A stretch of 64,000 bases of DNA. Source: Marinimicrobium agarilyticum DSM 16975 (lineage in GTDB: Bacteria; Pseudomonadota; Gammaproteobacteria; Pseudomonadales; Cellvibrionaceae). The DNA is taken from assembly GCF_000423345.1 (NCBI RefSeq), contig NZ_AUHU01000013.1, forward strand, positions 61,773 to 125,772, in the 5' to 3' direction. A model generated the notes under the pieces. The model was not told where the DNA came from. It searched no databases and saw only the letters and a list, made by a program, of their open reading frames with translations. Both the position numbers and the translations under genes were made by a program. The first letter of the stretch is position 1. The number at the start of each line of letters is the position of its first letter. This document shows positions 1 through 9,597 of this stretch, in pieces.

Positions 1-243
1 CACCCGACGCTGGTCGATGACCGGGGCCTCGCACTCGATCTGCACATTGGTGTCTTTCTGGCGCGGGTGCAGCCCGAAACGCACCCAAGTGCGCCCTTCC
101 AGTTCGAAAGGCTCCACAAAGTAGGCATGCAGGGCGCTGGTGCGTGCCCCGGTGTCAATCTTGGCCTTGATCACCGCCTGCCCGAGGGCCGGTAACCGCA
201 CCCATTCGCGCCAACCGATGACCGTCTTGTCCTGTTTACTCAC
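1..243 (-). CDS. Retropepsin-like ATP-dependent zinc protease family protein (N-terminal part)
   Basis: Only the first 81 codons lie in the window; the rest runs off the left edge. The reading starts at a GTG (complement of 241-243) and begins [15 protein letters not shown]. It contains the aspartyl-protease-like [11 protein letters not shown] segment at residues 30-40, the hallmark of the RimK-associated 'ATP-dependent zinc protease' (DUF785) family, which folds like a retropepsin. Members often lie beside rimK and are linked to modification of ribosomal protein S6, but no rimK is visible here. It is divergent from the small gene at 415. The family call is fairly safe from the DTG motif and surrounding sequence; the substrate is unknown. 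Confidence 0.72.
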   Translation of the reverse strand, partial: MSKQDKTVIGWREWVRLPALGQAVIKAKIDTGARTSALHAYFVEPFELEGRTWVRFGLHPRQKDTNVQIECEAPVIDQRRV

Positions 244-414
244 GCCGTTCCTCGCACTCACTCTTTAACCATAGAAAATTTTGGGATAACGGCAAATTTT
301 TTTTGCTTTGCCGGGCCCGTCCCCTGTGATACATAGCGCTCAATGGAGGTCCTTCAGGGGACGTCCCGGTTCGCACCCGTTCGTGCATTGTCATTTCTTA
401 TGCTGGAGATGTCC

Positions 415-630
415 ATGGCTGTAACTATTGATCACTCGGATGAAGATACCGACTTTCTGGTCGAGCTGCCCTCGGAGGCCGATAACGACGAAGAGCAGAC
501 CCCGAAACTGAGCGGGAAGGAAGCCAATCAACACATTCTGGATATGCGCCGCAAGATCGAGGACCGGTTGGAACGCCGTCGCCTGAAAGAAGAGTTGGGG
601 TGCGACGATCTGTGGGAGCTGGACGCCTAG
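415..630 (+). CDS. PA3496-type small acidic protein
   Basis: Small protein of 71 residues starting MAVTIDHSDEDTD. An in-frame ATG exists at 343, but the start at 415 is preferred because TGGAG (404-408) sits six bases upstream and the family begins with this acidic stretch. The N-terminal half is acidic and probably disordered; the C-terminal half (from about residue 38) is a charged predicted helix with DMRRKIEDRLERRRLKEELG, ending in a conserved DDLW. This matches the PA3496 family of pseudomonads, described as a putative envelope-integrity protein; no biochemical role is known to me. It is convergent with the LysR gene, the stop codons overlapping by four bases. Confidence 0.7.
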   Translation: MAVTIDHSDEDTDFLVELPSEADNDEEQTPKLSGKEANQHILDMRRKIEDRLERRRLKEELGCDDLWELDA

Positions 631-1490
631 CGCTCTACCCCGTCACCGGAGGAGGCACCGTCCTCCTCCGTCTTTGACAGCACTGCCAGAGCCCCCTGAA
701 CCCCCGGGCTGAACTCCCGTTCAGCCACAAACACCGCATACAGCGTCCGGTGGAACACCGGCGCGCCCTCCACCGCATGGCAGTCGGCTTCCAGGAGCTC
801 CGCCGGCAAATAGGCACTGCCCGCCCCACGGCGAACCTGTTCAAGCGCGAGACTTGCCAGGTTGGTGTGCAGCACCGGCGCCTGCTCACCCAGACGCCGA
901 GCCTGAAACAGCGTAAAAGCCGGTCCCCAATCCACGGATATATAGCCCTCCGATAGCGCCGCTTTCAGCGATCGGCCCGGCTGGGCGTTCAGCAACGTCA
1001 GGTTGATCTGGCCGATCTTGCGAGCCTTGAGCGCAGGCGAGTCAGGCAGGTCACAGAGCAACGCCAAATCCAGCTGGTTCGCCAGCAACCGCTCCACCAG
1101 CTCGTCAGGGTGATAAGCCTCGGCGCGGACTTTGAGGTCGGGATAATCGCGGCGCAAGCGGCCGGCAAGCTCCGCCAGGCGGAAATGCCACAGCCCCGGC
1201 GTGGCGCCCACGCTCAGCATCCGGTCGGGCTGGGACTGGTGAACCAGGTCCTTGCGGGCCTGCTCCCAGGCTTCCAGCAACTGGTGGGCATGGGGCAATA
1301 GCCGCTCCCCCTCTGCCGTCAGTTGGTTGTTACCTCGGGTGCGATAGAAAAGGCTCACCCCCAGGCTCTGCTCCAGTTGCCGAATACGCGCACTGGCCGC
1401 CGCCGGGGTAATGAAGAGCTTGTCCGCCGCCCGCCCAAAGTGACGGGACTGTGAGACTTCAAGAAAGGTTCTGAGCAGTTCGATGTCCAC
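627..1490 (-). CDS. LysR-family transcriptional regulator, HdfR-like
   Basis: DNA-binding regulator of 287 residues. The N-terminal winged helix-turn-helix reads DIELLRTFLEVSQSRHFG and continues through RIRQLEQSLG, close to Escherichia coli HdfR, the flhDC repressor; the rest is the LysR effector-binding domain. The open frame extends upstream to 1559, but a GTG at 1490 is chosen because it gives the canonical DIELLRTF start and has an AGGGGG ribosome-binding site five bases upstream. Targets here cannot be inferred: no flagellar genes are in the window. It overlaps the end of the convergent PA3496-type gene by four bases. Confidence 0.82.
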   Translation of the reverse strand: MDIELLRTFLEVSQSRHFGRAADKLFITPAAASARIRQLEQSLGVSLFYRTRGNNQLTAEGERLLPHAHQLLEAWEQARKDLVHQSQPDRMLSVGATPGLWHFRLAELAGRLRRDYPDLKVRAEAYHPDELVERLLANQLDLALLCDLPDSPALKARKIGQINLTLLNAQPGRSLKAALSEGYISVDWGPAFTLFQARRLGEQAPVLHTNLASLALEQVRRGAGSAYLPAELLEADCHAVEGAPVFHRTLYAVFVAEREFSPGVQGALAVLSKTEEDGASSGDGVER

Positions 1491-1560
1491 AGGCGCCCCC
1501 TGTCGTTCCTGGTACAGGGAATCTAACGGGGTGTGGAACCAAGCGCAACTGTCAGACACA

Positions 1561-1588
1561 AAAAAACCCGGGACAGGCCCGGGTTTTT
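1561..1588 (-). terminator. Rho-independent terminator of the porin-like gene
   Basis: A perfect inverted repeat (AAAAACCCGGG, five-base loop, CCCGGGTTTTT) lies about 20 bases beyond the stop of the minus-strand outer-membrane protein gene. Read on the minus strand it is a GC stem followed by a T tract. It also separates that gene from the LysR gene downstream. Confidence 0.85.
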
Positions 1589-1609
1589 CAGCACTGGCAA
1601 GCGTTACGC

Positions 1610-2308
1610 TTAGAAGCGGATCGCGGCGCCGATGGTGAAGGCGTTGCCGAAATCGGTATCGGTAAATGCCAGGTTACCGCTCACTTCTTCGTTGAAGAAC
1701 TTCTCGGTACGCAGAGTGAATACGTCGTTACCCATATCGTCCGCGTAGGCGGCACCCACGCTGAACGTACGATCGAAGTAAAAGTCAGCGCCCAGAGAGA
1801 GGTAGTCGTCAAAGTCGCCGTCCGCGTATTCGCCTTGGAAGTTTACGAAGTTTCCGCCACCGAGGCTGGTCACGTATTTGGCGCTCAGGTTGGCATCATA
1901 ACCATCGTCACTGAAGGTAGTGGTTACCCGCAGTCCATCGATCGGCGTCAAACCGAGCGTGGCATAGGCCGTGGTATCACTGTCGGCAAAGCGGTCATCG
2001 CGAACGACTTCTGCCTTAACGTAAAACATGGTGTCCGGAACATAGAGTTCGCCACCGACTGTGAGAAGATCGAAATCGTTCCCACCACGTGCGAAAACGT
2101 TAGAGGAGCGCTCAAGAAAAGCCGCTTCCGCCAGAGGGTGATTACGGGTTTGAACGGGAGAGAAGTGCAGCTCACCGTACATCCCAAACGCACCGTCACC
2201 GTCCTCAACATCAGTGTAATCGGCGCCAATTTCAGACTGATAGTCTGCAACGGCAAAGCCGGAAGAAAAAGCGAAAGCGGTGGCCAATGCCAGGGATTTG
2301 AATTTCAT
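1610..2308 (-). CDS. Putative beta-barrel outer-membrane protein (YfaZ/porin-like)
   Basis: Protein of 232 residues with a clear Sec signal peptide (MKFKSLALATAFAFSSGFAVA, cleavage near residue 21). The remainder consists of alternating short amphipathic strands rich in Gly, Asp and aromatics, separated by acidic turns, and ends in a terminal Phe (AIRF), the usual signal for outer-membrane barrel insertion. Size and pattern suggest an 8-10-strand barrel of the YfaZ or putative-porin type, but no signature motif fixes the family. It is a single-gene unit with its own promoter (2371-2399), an AAAGGAG ribosome-binding site and its own terminator. Confidence 0.6.
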   Translation of the reverse strand: MKFKSLALATAFAFSSGFAVADYQSEIGADYTDVEDGDGAFGMYGELHFSPVQTRNHPLAEAAFLERSSNVFARGGNDFDLLTVGGELYVPDTMFYVKAEVVRDDRFADSDTTAYATLGLTPIDGLRVTTTFSDDGYDANLSAKYVTSLGGGNFVNFQGEYADGDFDDYLSLGADFYFDRTFSVGAAYADDMGNDVFTLRTEKFFNEEVSGNLAFTDTDFGNAFTIGAAIRF

Positions 2309-2370
2309 GTGTGCTCCTTTGATTACATCAGAATTCCAATGAAAAGCATACCGAACGATATGCGCGGCGC

Positions 2371-2399
2371 ATTCTAATGGGACGAAAGAAGTTTGTCAC
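2371..2399 (-). promoter_or_regulatory. Sigma-70 promoter of the porin-like gene
   Basis: On the minus strand GTGACA (-35; 5 of 6 to consensus) is separated by exactly 17 bases from TAGAAT (-10; 5 of 6). It would start transcription about 70 bases before the porin-like ATG at 2308. Read by eye, not tested. Confidence 0.6.
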
Positions 2400-2434
2400 A
2401 CGCTTTGTGCAGAAATGGTGCACAGTTCACAATT

Positions 2435-3247
2435 CTATAATTCACAGTCGCACTCAAAACGACGCTCGTCTTCAAGGCGCAGCGCGGTCAAGGTGCCACC
2501 CCACACACAGCCGGTATCCAACGCGAACACATTGGTTGCATCGGCCTTGCCTTCCAGCGCCGCCCAGTGGCCGAAAATAATTTTCTGATCCCGGCATTTG
2601 TGTTTCGGATGGGCAAACCAGGGAGCAAACTCAGGGTCCGCCGACTCCACGGTACCTTTGTTGTTCAGATCCAGCCGACCCTCAGCGGTGCAAAACCGCA
2701 TACGGGTAAAATAATTGGTGATCAGGCGCAGCCGCTCCATGCCATAGAGTTTGTGCTTCCACTCGCTCGGCTCATTGCCGTACATTTGCGACAGAAAGTC
2801 ATCAAGCTGCGAGCTCTGTAAAACAGCTTCCACTTCCCGTGCATGGGCCTTGGCGCGTTCAAGATGCCATTGCGGAGGAATACCTGCATGGCTCATCACA
2901 TAGCCGAGGTCCGCATCGTGATGCAGCAGCGGCATGTGCCGCAGCCACTCAATCCATTCCGGGTGACTCTCGTGGCCCAGAATCTCTTCCAGCGTATCTT
3001 TGCTGTTGGGCGCCCGATGGCCCCGGGCGACGGCGATCAAGTGTAAGTCGTGATTGCCGAGCACCACCGTCAGGCGGTCGCGCATCTGATACAGAAAGCT
3101 CAGCGTCGCCTGCGAACTCGGGCCGCGGTTGATAAGATCACCGGCTATCCAGAGTCGGTCTTCAGCGGGGTCGAAGTTGACCTTATCCAGCAGCCGCTTC
3201 AACGGCTCCAGGCAGCCTTGGATGTCGCCGATGGCGTATGTGCTCAT
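2435..3247 (-). CDS. apaH: Bis(5'-nucleosyl)-tetraphosphatase, symmetrical
   Basis: Hydrolyses Ap4A and related dinucleoside polyphosphates to two ADP, and also removes Np4 caps from RNA. The metallophosphoesterase signature is complete: GDIQGC (D8), GDLINRGP (D37) and GNHDLH (N65-H66-D67) supply the two-metal site. At 270 residues it is the normal family length. It is the last gene of the conserved lptD-surA-pdxA-rsmA-apaG-apaH cluster, 25 bases downstream of apaG, so it is probably cotranscribed from promoters upstream of lptD, surA or pdxA. Confidence 0.95.
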   Translation of the reverse strand: MSTYAIGDIQGCLEPLKRLLDKVNFDPAEDRLWIAGDLINRGPSSQATLSFLYQMRDRLTVVLGNHDLHLIAVARGHRAPNSKDTLEEILGHESHPEWIEWLRHMPLLHHDADLGYVMSHAGIPPQWHLERAKAHAREVEAVLQSSQLDDFLSQMYGNEPSEWKHKLYGMERLRLITNYFTRMRFCTAEGRLDLNNKGTVESADPEFAPWFAHPKHKCRDQKIIFGHWAALEGKADATNVFALDTGCVWGGTLTALRLEDERRFECDCEL

Positions 3248-3272
3248 GCAGTTTCCCCTGCGCGTTCATTCA

Positions 3273-3644
3273 CTAGTGAATGGCGTGAGGCGGTACCAGC
3301 GCAAACGCGGGAATGGTGACATCAAACAGTTTGCCATCGTCCGCCTTCATTTGGTAGGAGCCTTCCATGATACCGGTCTGGGTATCGAGAATCACACCGC
3401 TGGTATAGGTGAACTGTTGGCCCGGGGGAAGGTAGGGCTGCTCCCCCACCACGCCGATACCGCGAATTTCCTGTTTCTTTTCAGCCTCGTCGCAAATCAC
3501 CCAGTGGCGCCCAATCAACTGTGCCGCGCTGTCGCCCCCATTCTCAATGGTAATGGTATAGGCATAAACGAACCGATGCTCGGCCGGTTGCGACTGCTGT
3601 GCAATATAGGCGGGTTTAACGGAAACCCGGATGTCGTGAGTCAT
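3273..3644 (-). CDS. apaG: ApaG domain protein
   Basis: A 123-residue immunoglobulin/fibronectin-III-like protein of the ApaG family, recognised by its IEN, HWVICD, GVVGEQP and PPGQQFTYTSG segments and the late MEGSYQM motif. Family length is about 125. It has been tied to Co2+ tolerance in Salmonella and is always next to rsmA and apaH; the molecular function is not settled. It lies 81 bases after the rsmA stop and 25 before apaH. Confidence 0.93.
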   Translation of the reverse strand: MTHDIRVSVKPAYIAQQSQPAEHRFVYAYTITIENGGDSAAQLIGRHWVICDEAEKKQEIRGIGVVGEQPYLPPGQQFTYTSGVILDTQTGIMEGSYQMKADDGKLFDVTIPAFALVPPHAIH

Positions 3645-3725
3645 AGCGCCTGTGTACTCCAGAGGGGCGGACTGGAAGCCCGCCGGAATCGGGGAAGCAA
3701 TATGCGCCTAAGGTGGGGGCACGGA

Positions 3726-4538
3726 CTAGGAATTCAAGTCATCCAGCGCATTGGCCAGGCGGACATAGTCTTCCAGAGACAGGGCTTCCGGCCGCAGGCC
3801 GGCATCCACCGGCAGCTCGTCCAACTGTTCGGGCAACACCAGATTTTTCAGCGCGTTGCGCAGGGTTTTGCGTCGTTGCTGAAACGCCACGTTGACCAAT
3901 TGCTCCAGGGTCTTACGGTTGTTGGCGACAAAGGGGCGCTGGGTGTGAGGAATCAATCGCACGATGGCCGAGTCCACTTTGGGCGCGGGGTCGAAAGCTC
4001 CCGGAGGCACTTCAAACAGCGCTTCTACCTGACAGTCGTATTGAACCATGATGCCGAGTCGGCCGTAGGCTTTTTCACCGGGGCCGGCCGCCAGGCGATT
4101 GACCACCTCCTTCTGCAGCATGAAGTGCATGTCGCTCACTTGGTCCGCATAGGTCAGCAGGTGGAAAATCAGCGGCGTGGAAATATTGTAGGGCAGGTTG
4201 CCGACGATGCGCAGCGGCTTGCCCTCGGGGGCCAGTTGGCTGAAATCAAACTTGAGGGCGTCGGCTTGAAAAAGCGCGAAGTCCGGGTGCCGCTCGAACT
4301 GCACCTTAAGCCAGGGCACCAGGTCCCGGTCCAGCTCGATCACCCGCAGATGATCCACCTTGTCCGCCAGGCGCGCTGTCAGCGCCCCTTTGCCGGGACC
4401 AATTTCAACGACCCACTCACCATCGCGGGGGTGAATGGAGGCAACGATGCGATCAATGACGTTGCCGTCCACCAGAAAGTTCTGACCAAAACGCTTGCGG
4501 GCTTTATGGGGGCCCAGATGGTTACCGGGACGACTCAT
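3726..4538 (-). CDS. rsmA: 16S rRNA (adenine1518/1519-N6)-dimethyltransferase
   Basis: RsmA/KsgA dimethylates two adjacent adenines in the loop of helix 45 of 16S rRNA late in small-subunit assembly; loss gives kasugamycin resistance. The protein has 270 residues. It begins with the family GQNFL segment (18-22), has the SAM-binding GPGKG loop at 47-51 and the catalytic NLPYNIS motif at 114-120. The ATG overlaps the TGA of pdxA in an ATGA arrangement, indicating translational coupling within the cluster. Confidence 0.96.
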   Translation of the reverse strand: MSRPGNHLGPHKARKRFGQNFLVDGNVIDRIVASIHPRDGEWVVEIGPGKGALTARLADKVDHLRVIELDRDLVPWLKVQFERHPDFALFQADALKFDFSQLAPEGKPLRIVGNLPYNISTPLIFHLLTYADQVSDMHFMLQKEVVNRLAAGPGEKAYGRLGIMVQYDCQVEALFEVPPGAFDPAPKVDSAIVRLIPHTQRPFVANNRKTLEQLVNVAFQQRRKTLRNALKNLVLPEQLDELPVDAGLRPEALSLEDYVRLANALDDLNS

Positions 4539-5533
4539 GAGGCCATCCCGTAACGGGCCGTGGCCATCTGCCGGGCATAATCCAGCGCCGTCTGCAGGCT
4601 GCCCACATCAATCCGGCCCGTGCCCGCCAGGTCGAGCGCGGTTCCGTGGTCGACCGAGGTGCGGATAATCGGCAAGCCGAGGGTAACGTTGACCGCCCGG
4701 CCAAACCCTTTGAATTTGAGCACCGGCAACCCCTGATCGTGGTACATCGCCAGGACCGCATCGGCCCGGTCAAGATGTTTGGGAGTAAAAAGCGTATCGG
4801 CGGGCAGCGGACCGATCAGGTTCTGACCGCGGGCGCGCTGCTTTTCGAGCACGGGCTCGATCAGATCCAGTTCCTCGCGCCCCATGTGGCCACCCTCGCC
4901 CGCGTGGGGGTTCAACCCGCAGACGAGAATACGTGGTTCCCGAATGCCGAAATCGCGCTGCAGATCCCCATGGAGGATATCGAGCACCTCGGTCAACAGC
5001 GTCTCATTGAGCGCGCCGGCCACATCCTTGAGCGGTATGTGAGTGGTGGCCAGGGCGACTCGCAACCCCTTGGTGGCCAGCATCATCACCACGCGGGGCG
5101 TTCCGGTTTTGTCCGCCAGGTATTCGGTATGGCCACTGAAGGCGATGCCCGCATCGTTGATCACGCCCTTGTGAACCGGCCCTGTCACCAGCGCATGAAA
5201 GGTCTGCGACTGACAACCGGCGATGGCGAAATCCAGGGTCTGCAGCACATAAGCGCTGTTGCTGGGGTTGAGCGTGCCCGCGGTAACGGGGCTGCGCAAG
5301 GGAACGGGGGCCACGGTCAGCTCGCCCGCTTTTTGCGGCGAGGGTGGCTGGTTAGCATCCAGTTCACGTAATTTCAGTGGCAACCCGAGCTGTTTGGCCC
5401 GGGCTTCAAGCAACGCCGGGTCGGCGACGGCGACTATTTCATCCGGGCGTTCACTTTGGGCGAGCAAAACCGCCAGATCGGGGCCGATGCCGGCGGGTTC
5501 ACCCGGGGTCAGTGCCAATCGTCTTGCGGTCAC
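4535..5533 (-). CDS. pdxA: 4-hydroxythreonine-4-phosphate dehydrogenase
   Basis: Oxidises 4-phosphohydroxy-L-threonine, feeding the DXP-dependent pyridoxal 5'-phosphate pathway together with PdxJ. The 332-residue sequence shows [10 protein letters not shown] at residue 11, the metal-binding histidines in [23 protein letters not shown] and [11 protein letters not shown], and the late [13 protein letters not shown] segment. The start is a GTG overlapping the surA stop (GTGA), and the stop overlaps the rsmA ATG, so surA, pdxA and rsmA look translationally coupled. Confidence 0.96.
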   Translation of the reverse strand: MTARRLALTPGEPAGIGPDLAVLLAQSERPDEIVAVADPALLEARAKQLGLPLKLRELDANQPPSPQKAGELTVAPVPLRSPVTAGTLNPSNSAYVLQTLDFAIAGCQSQTFHALVTGPVHKGVINDAGIAFSGHTEYLADKTGTPRVVMMLATKGLRVALATTHIPLKDVAGALNETLLTEVLDILHGDLQRDFGIREPRILVCGLNPHAGEGGHMGREELDLIEPVLEKQRARGQNLIGPLPADTLFTPKHLDRADAVLAMYHDQGLPVLKFKGFGRAVNVTLGLPIIRTSVDHGTALDLAGTGRIDVGSLQTALDYARQMATARYGMAS

Positions 5534-6834
5534 AACTTCTCTTCCACGTAAATTTCTTCACGAATTTCCGCGAGCCAGGTCTGCAGTTCTTCGTCAAAAC
5601 GGCGCTCGCGCAGCATATTCGCCGCCTGATTGCGAATCACCTGTTCGCTCATATCCTGCTGGCGACGATCCTCCACCATCAGAATGTGCCAACCGAATTG
5701 GCTTTTGAACGGCTCGCTGATTTCACCCACGGCGGTTTCATTCATGGTTTCATCGAAGGCGGGCACCATCTGCCCAGGCATGGTCCAACCCAGATCGCCG
5801 CCCTGGAGCATGGAGCCAATATCCTCCGAGTGCTCACGGGCCAGTTCTGCGAAGCTTTCACCGTCAAGGGCGCGCTGGCGCAACTCGCTGAGCTTCTGCT
5901 CGGCGGCTGCATCGTCCACGATTTCCGACGTCTTGATCAGAATGTGGCGAGCCTTGGTCTGTTCAACCATGCTGTTGCCGGTCTCGCTGCGGGTTTCGTG
6001 CACTTTGAGGATATGGAAGCCCGCGCCGCTGCGAACCGGTTCGGAGACATCGCCCTCTTCCAGGTCCGCCACCACGTCGGCAAACAATTCGGGCAACTGC
6101 GCCAGTTTGCGCCACCCCAAATCCCCGCCTTGCAGCGCATTGGAGTCGTTGGAGTGGGTAATCGCCATCTGTTCGAAGTCAGCACCGTCGACCAGTTGCT
6201 CGCGAATAGATTCAGCCTTCTCCCGGATTTCATCCACTTCCGTTTCACTGGCCTCACTGGGCACAGACAACAGAATATGCCCCAACCGATAGTTGGGGGA
6301 GGTGGCGAATTTGCCGTCGGTGGAGGCTAAAAAGCTTTCAATATCTTGTTCGTTGACCTCGATACGACTGTTGACCACCGCCTGCTGAATTTGATTCACC
6401 CACAGTTCGCGCCGAATTTGCGCGCGAAAGCCTTCGAGCGTCTGGCCCTGGCTTTCCAGGTCCGCCCGTAACTCGGCTTCAGTCAGTTGGTTGTTGCGCA
6501 AAATCCGCTGAATGGTCTGCTCCAGTTGTTGCTCGGAGACTTTAATGTCGTAACGCCGCCCCATTTCCATCTGCAGCCGCTCGAGAATCAACTGGTCCAG
6601 TACCTGCTCGCGCAAGACACCGTCAGGCGGCAGGGGTTGATTGCTTCCGGACTGTTGAATCCGCGCCTTGATAGAAGCCAGGCGTTGCTCCAGCTCGCTT
6701 TCGAGCACCACGTCCTCCCCCACGATGGCGACCACACGATCGAGCATTTCGGTTTCCGACCATGCCAGCGGGCTGGCCAGCACGAGGGCCAAGGCGAGAG
6801 TCAAAAGACGTCGAGTTATTCGGTTTGCATGCAT
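5530..6834 (-). CDS. surA: Periplasmic chaperone / peptidyl-prolyl isomerase SurA
   Basis: SurA escorts unfolded outer-membrane proteins, including LptD encoded just upstream, across the periplasm to the BAM complex. The 434-residue protein has a Sec signal peptide (residues 1-26, ending PLAWS), an N-terminal chaperone domain with the [12 protein letters not shown] opening, two parvulin domains (from about residues 180 and 290, each opening with a HIL motif and containing GGDLGW), and the C-terminal helix. It begins 32 bases after lptD on the same strand. Confidence 0.96.
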   Translation of the reverse strand: MHANRITRRLLTLALALVLASPLAWSETEMLDRVVAIVGEDVVLESELEQRLASIKARIQQSGSNQPLPPDGVLREQVLDQLILERLQMEMGRRYDIKVSEQQLEQTIQRILRNNQLTEAELRADLESQGQTLEGFRAQIRRELWVNQIQQAVVNSRIEVNEQDIESFLASTDGKFATSPNYRLGHILLSVPSEASETEVDEIREKAESIREQLVDGADFEQMAITHSNDSNALQGGDLGWRKLAQLPELFADVVADLEEGDVSEPVRSGAGFHILKVHETRSETGNSMVEQTKARHILIKTSEIVDDAAAEQKLSELRQRALDGESFAELAREHSEDIGSMLQGGDLGWTMPGQMVPAFDETMNETAVGEISEPFKSQFGWHILMVEDRRQQDMSEQVIRNQAANMLRERRFDEELQTWLAEIREEIYVEEKL

Positions 6835-6866
6835 AAAAGTCAGCTATCTCTGGTTATAGGCTCGGA

Positions 6867-9431
6867 TTATTGGAGTGAACCGTCCCGGGTGCCATAGCCC
6901 GGAATGGCTTTTTCAAGCAGGTCGTTGACACTGCGGTTCACGCTGCCCAACCCCTTGAATTGAAAGTCAAAAATGATGCTCTGGTCGTAATCGTCACTGT
7001 CCACGGTTTCAAGGAAGTCGGGGGTGTAGTCAAAATCCAACCAGCGGCGGGCCAGCAGGCGAACGCGGTAACAACAGTCGTTGTATTCGAGTCCGACGAA
7101 GGTATCGAGTTCCGTCTCATAGGTAAAGTCATAGTTCGCCCGGCCCACGAAGCTCCACTGGCCGGCAATCGGCAGGTGGATGCCGAAATCCACCTGGTCC
7201 ATGGCCCGCTCCTGCTCGTCGGTGGGCGTCTCGAACCCCGGCGTGGGCGGGCGATGAGTATAGCGATAGCCCAGGTGCACGATGCGGTCCGAGGGGTCGA
7301 TATACCGAAGGCTGGCGTTGGCGCTACCCAGGCGGCTTTCAACCTGATTATACGTGGCACTGGCGTTGAAGTTGACCCGCTGACCCACGCGGGCGCTCAG
7401 TTGAGCGGCCAGTTCAGAGCGATCGTAGAGCTCTTCGGGCAGCTCCTTTTCCGGGTTCGCCTCGGGGTCGAACTCCAGGTCCGGCGTCGCCAGGCCCACC
7501 CGCCGGTCGGCGAAATAGAAAATCTGCCCCAGGCTCATGCTCAACTGCTCGACCCCGGTGAGCGGATCGATAAACCGGCTGGTGACCCCCACCGACACCT
7601 GGTTGGCGTCGTCAATACGGTCGCCCCCGGTAAAGCGGCTGGTCCGGTACAACTGGTTGTATTGGAAGGTCGGCGCCTTGGTGTCGAACAGCAGCGGGTA
7701 CCCGGGTGCAGTCAGGCCAAAGAGATCACTGTGGTCTTCGTAATCGCTGTAAAAGTAGAAAATGCGCGGTTCCAGCGTCTGCAGAAAGCCGCGTCCGAAC
7801 AGCTGACCATCGCGCTCGAAGTACAACCCCATATCCAGAACGCCCTGGGGGACCACCAGCGCGGGCTCCGGATCGGCCCCCTCCAGAAGGTTGTCTTCAT
7901 CCAGACGATAGCTCAGGGTTTTGACCATGGCGCTGGGCTTGAAGAAGCCCCACATCCACTCCTTGTCCCAGGTCAGACCATAATCGGTACGGAACCGCTC
8001 ACCGGTAGGCAGCAGTTCTACCTGCTCCGGGTTTTCTTCAGCGTAGGTGTTGTTGACGTCGAAGTAGGCGTACTCGTTGTTCAGATGCAGCTCCCAGTCG
8101 CCCCAGCGGTAGCGGCCGTCCGCGTTAATGCGGGGCAACTCCCGATGCGGCCACTTGCCGGTGCTCAGCGCCCGCAGTTCCTCGGCTTTGATTCCCAGCA
8201 ACCAGTTGTCGCCCTGATAGCCCGCGCGCGCCATTTTTGCCACGGTGGCGGTCCGGTCAATGTCCATGCCGCTGCTGTTGAAGTCACGCAGGTAATCGTT
8301 GTCGCTCAGGTCGGTATAGTCAATGACCGTACTCCAGCGTTCGCTGCTGCCGCCTTCCTGCTCCAACCGCAGGCGCCAGCGTTCCTCGCCGTAATAGGGG
8401 TTGAGCCCTTCTTCCTCTTCGCCCGTTTCCCCGACCGCGCGCTGAGTGCCGTCGTACCGGCCCTCATCCTCATTCAGGTAGCCGCCGGTAAAGCGGGTTT
8501 CAAAATGGCGCGACAGGTGACGCGTTTCCAGATCCCACAGGGTGCCGCGCTTGACCATATGCTCGGCCGTAATGGTGGCATCCAGGTTCGGGGCGATATT
8601 CCAGTAAAACGGCAGGGAAAACTCGACCCCGTTGCGACTGCTGTCGCTGAGCGAGGGAAAGAGAAAGCCGGTCTGGCGGTGATCCCCGATGGGAAAGCGC
8701 AAATAGGGGGTGTAAAACACCGGCACATGGAATACCTCCATGCGGGCATGGCGGGCCGTTCCGTAGTGTTTTTCGCTGTAGATGTTGATCTCTTCGCCTT
8801 TGAGCACCCACGCCGAGTCGCCCGGCTCACAGGTGGTCAGGGCACTGTCATCCAGGCCAATGAAGCGATCACCCAGCTTGGTCAGGCGTTCGGCCCTGCC
8901 CCGCACGCGAGTCTCGTAGAGTACGAAGCGGGCATCCTTGAGGATGGCGTTGCCGGTATCCATATTCATCTGCGCCCGCTCGCCGCGCAGCAGCAAACCC
9001 GGTTCGCGAATCTGGATGTTACCGCTGATGTCCGCCTCCCGGGTGGTATTGTCCAACTCGGCCCGCTCCGCCTGCAGGCTGCGGTTGCCCTGGGTCAGCT
9101 CGACATCCCCCTCCAGGATGTAGTGGTCCTGGCGACGCGCTTCGGAGCGATCCGCTGTGGCGCGCACCGGCGCCTGCTCCGGTGCCAGGTTGGCATCGGC
9201 GGCGTCCCGCGGCGGGGCGATATAGGCACCACAGCAGCCGTCGGGCAATGCCTGGCGCTGGGCCTCTGTCAGTTCCTCGGCCGGCACCCAGTCGAGCGCC
9301 TCCCCCGGCTTGCCTTCCGAGGCCGCATCGGCCAGCACCTGGGGGCTCACGGCCAGCGCCAGACAGCAAAGCCAGCGCCGCCCGAAGCGTGCTGAGTTCA
9401 GGCTGTTATTGGGGTCAAGGGGATCCATCAA
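6867..9431 (-). CDS. lptD: LPS-assembly outer-membrane protein LptD
   Basis: LptD with LptE inserts lipopolysaccharide into the outer leaflet. The 854-residue protein has a signal peptide, an N-terminal OstA/LptA-like jellyroll with the ADRSEARRQDHYILEGDVEL opening, and a long C-terminal barrel. The cysteines that form the essential disulfides are visible: an adjacent pair C66-C67 in DGCCGAY, one in TTCEPGD, and the adjacent C-terminal pair C786-C787 in NDCCYR, corresponding to E. coli C724-C725. It heads the surA-pdxA-rsmA-apaG-apaH cluster and is divergent from amgK. Confidence 0.96.
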   Translation of the reverse strand: MMDPLDPNNSLNSARFGRRWLCCLALAVSPQVLADAASEGKPGEALDWVPAEELTEAQRQALPDGCCGAYIAPPRDAADANLAPEQAPVRATADRSEARRQDHYILEGDVELTQGNRSLQAERAELDNTTREADISGNIQIREPGLLLRGERAQMNMDTGNAILKDARFVLYETRVRGRAERLTKLGDRFIGLDDSALTTCEPGDSAWVLKGEEINIYSEKHYGTARHARMEVFHVPVFYTPYLRFPIGDHRQTGFLFPSLSDSSRNGVEFSLPFYWNIAPNLDATITAEHMVKRGTLWDLETRHLSRHFETRFTGGYLNEDEGRYDGTQRAVGETGEEEEGLNPYYGEERWRLRLEQEGGSSERWSTVIDYTDLSDNDYLRDFNSSGMDIDRTATVAKMARAGYQGDNWLLGIKAEELRALSTGKWPHRELPRINADGRYRWGDWELHLNNEYAYFDVNNTYAEENPEQVELLPTGERFRTDYGLTWDKEWMWGFFKPSAMVKTLSYRLDEDNLLEGADPEPALVVPQGVLDMGLYFERDGQLFGRGFLQTLEPRIFYFYSDYEDHSDLFGLTAPGYPLLFDTKAPTFQYNQLYRTSRFTGGDRIDDANQVSVGVTSRFIDPLTGVEQLSMSLGQIFYFADRRVGLATPDLEFDPEANPEKELPEELYDRSELAAQLSARVGQRVNFNASATYNQVESRLGSANASLRYIDPSDRIVHLGYRYTHRPPTPGFETPTDEQERAMDQVDFGIHLPIAGQWSFVGRANYDFTYETELDTFVGLEYNDCCYRVRLLARRWLDFDYTPDFLETVDSDDYDQSIIFDFQFKGLGSVNRSVNDLLEKAIPGYGTRDGSLQ

Positions 9432-9535
9432 ATCGAGAGTCTCGGGCCTGTCGTGTCGGAGAGCGGGAAAACGCGGAGAATTCTACTTGAATAAGCCACA
9501 CCATGGAATGAATCGCCTCCGATTGCCGTCGGCTT

Positions 9536-9566
9536 TTGACTTTTACCGGTCGAACCGGGGTAGAAT
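9536..9566 (+). promoter_or_regulatory. Possible promoter of amgK-murU
   Basis: TTGACT (9536-9541) and TAGAAT (9561-9566) lie about 30 bases before the amgK ATG in the lptD/amgK divergent gap. The spacing is 19 bases, longer than the usual 17, so this is tentative. Confidence 0.35.
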
Positions 9567-9597
9567 CGAGGTGGAGCCACAATAAAGAGGACACCTC

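Noticed and set aside
6960..9395. 811-codon open frame on the plus strand opposite lptD
   Set aside because: Shadow of a GC-rich gene on the other strand. LptD has a signal peptide, the disulfide cysteines and conserved gene order; the antisense translation shows no domain.
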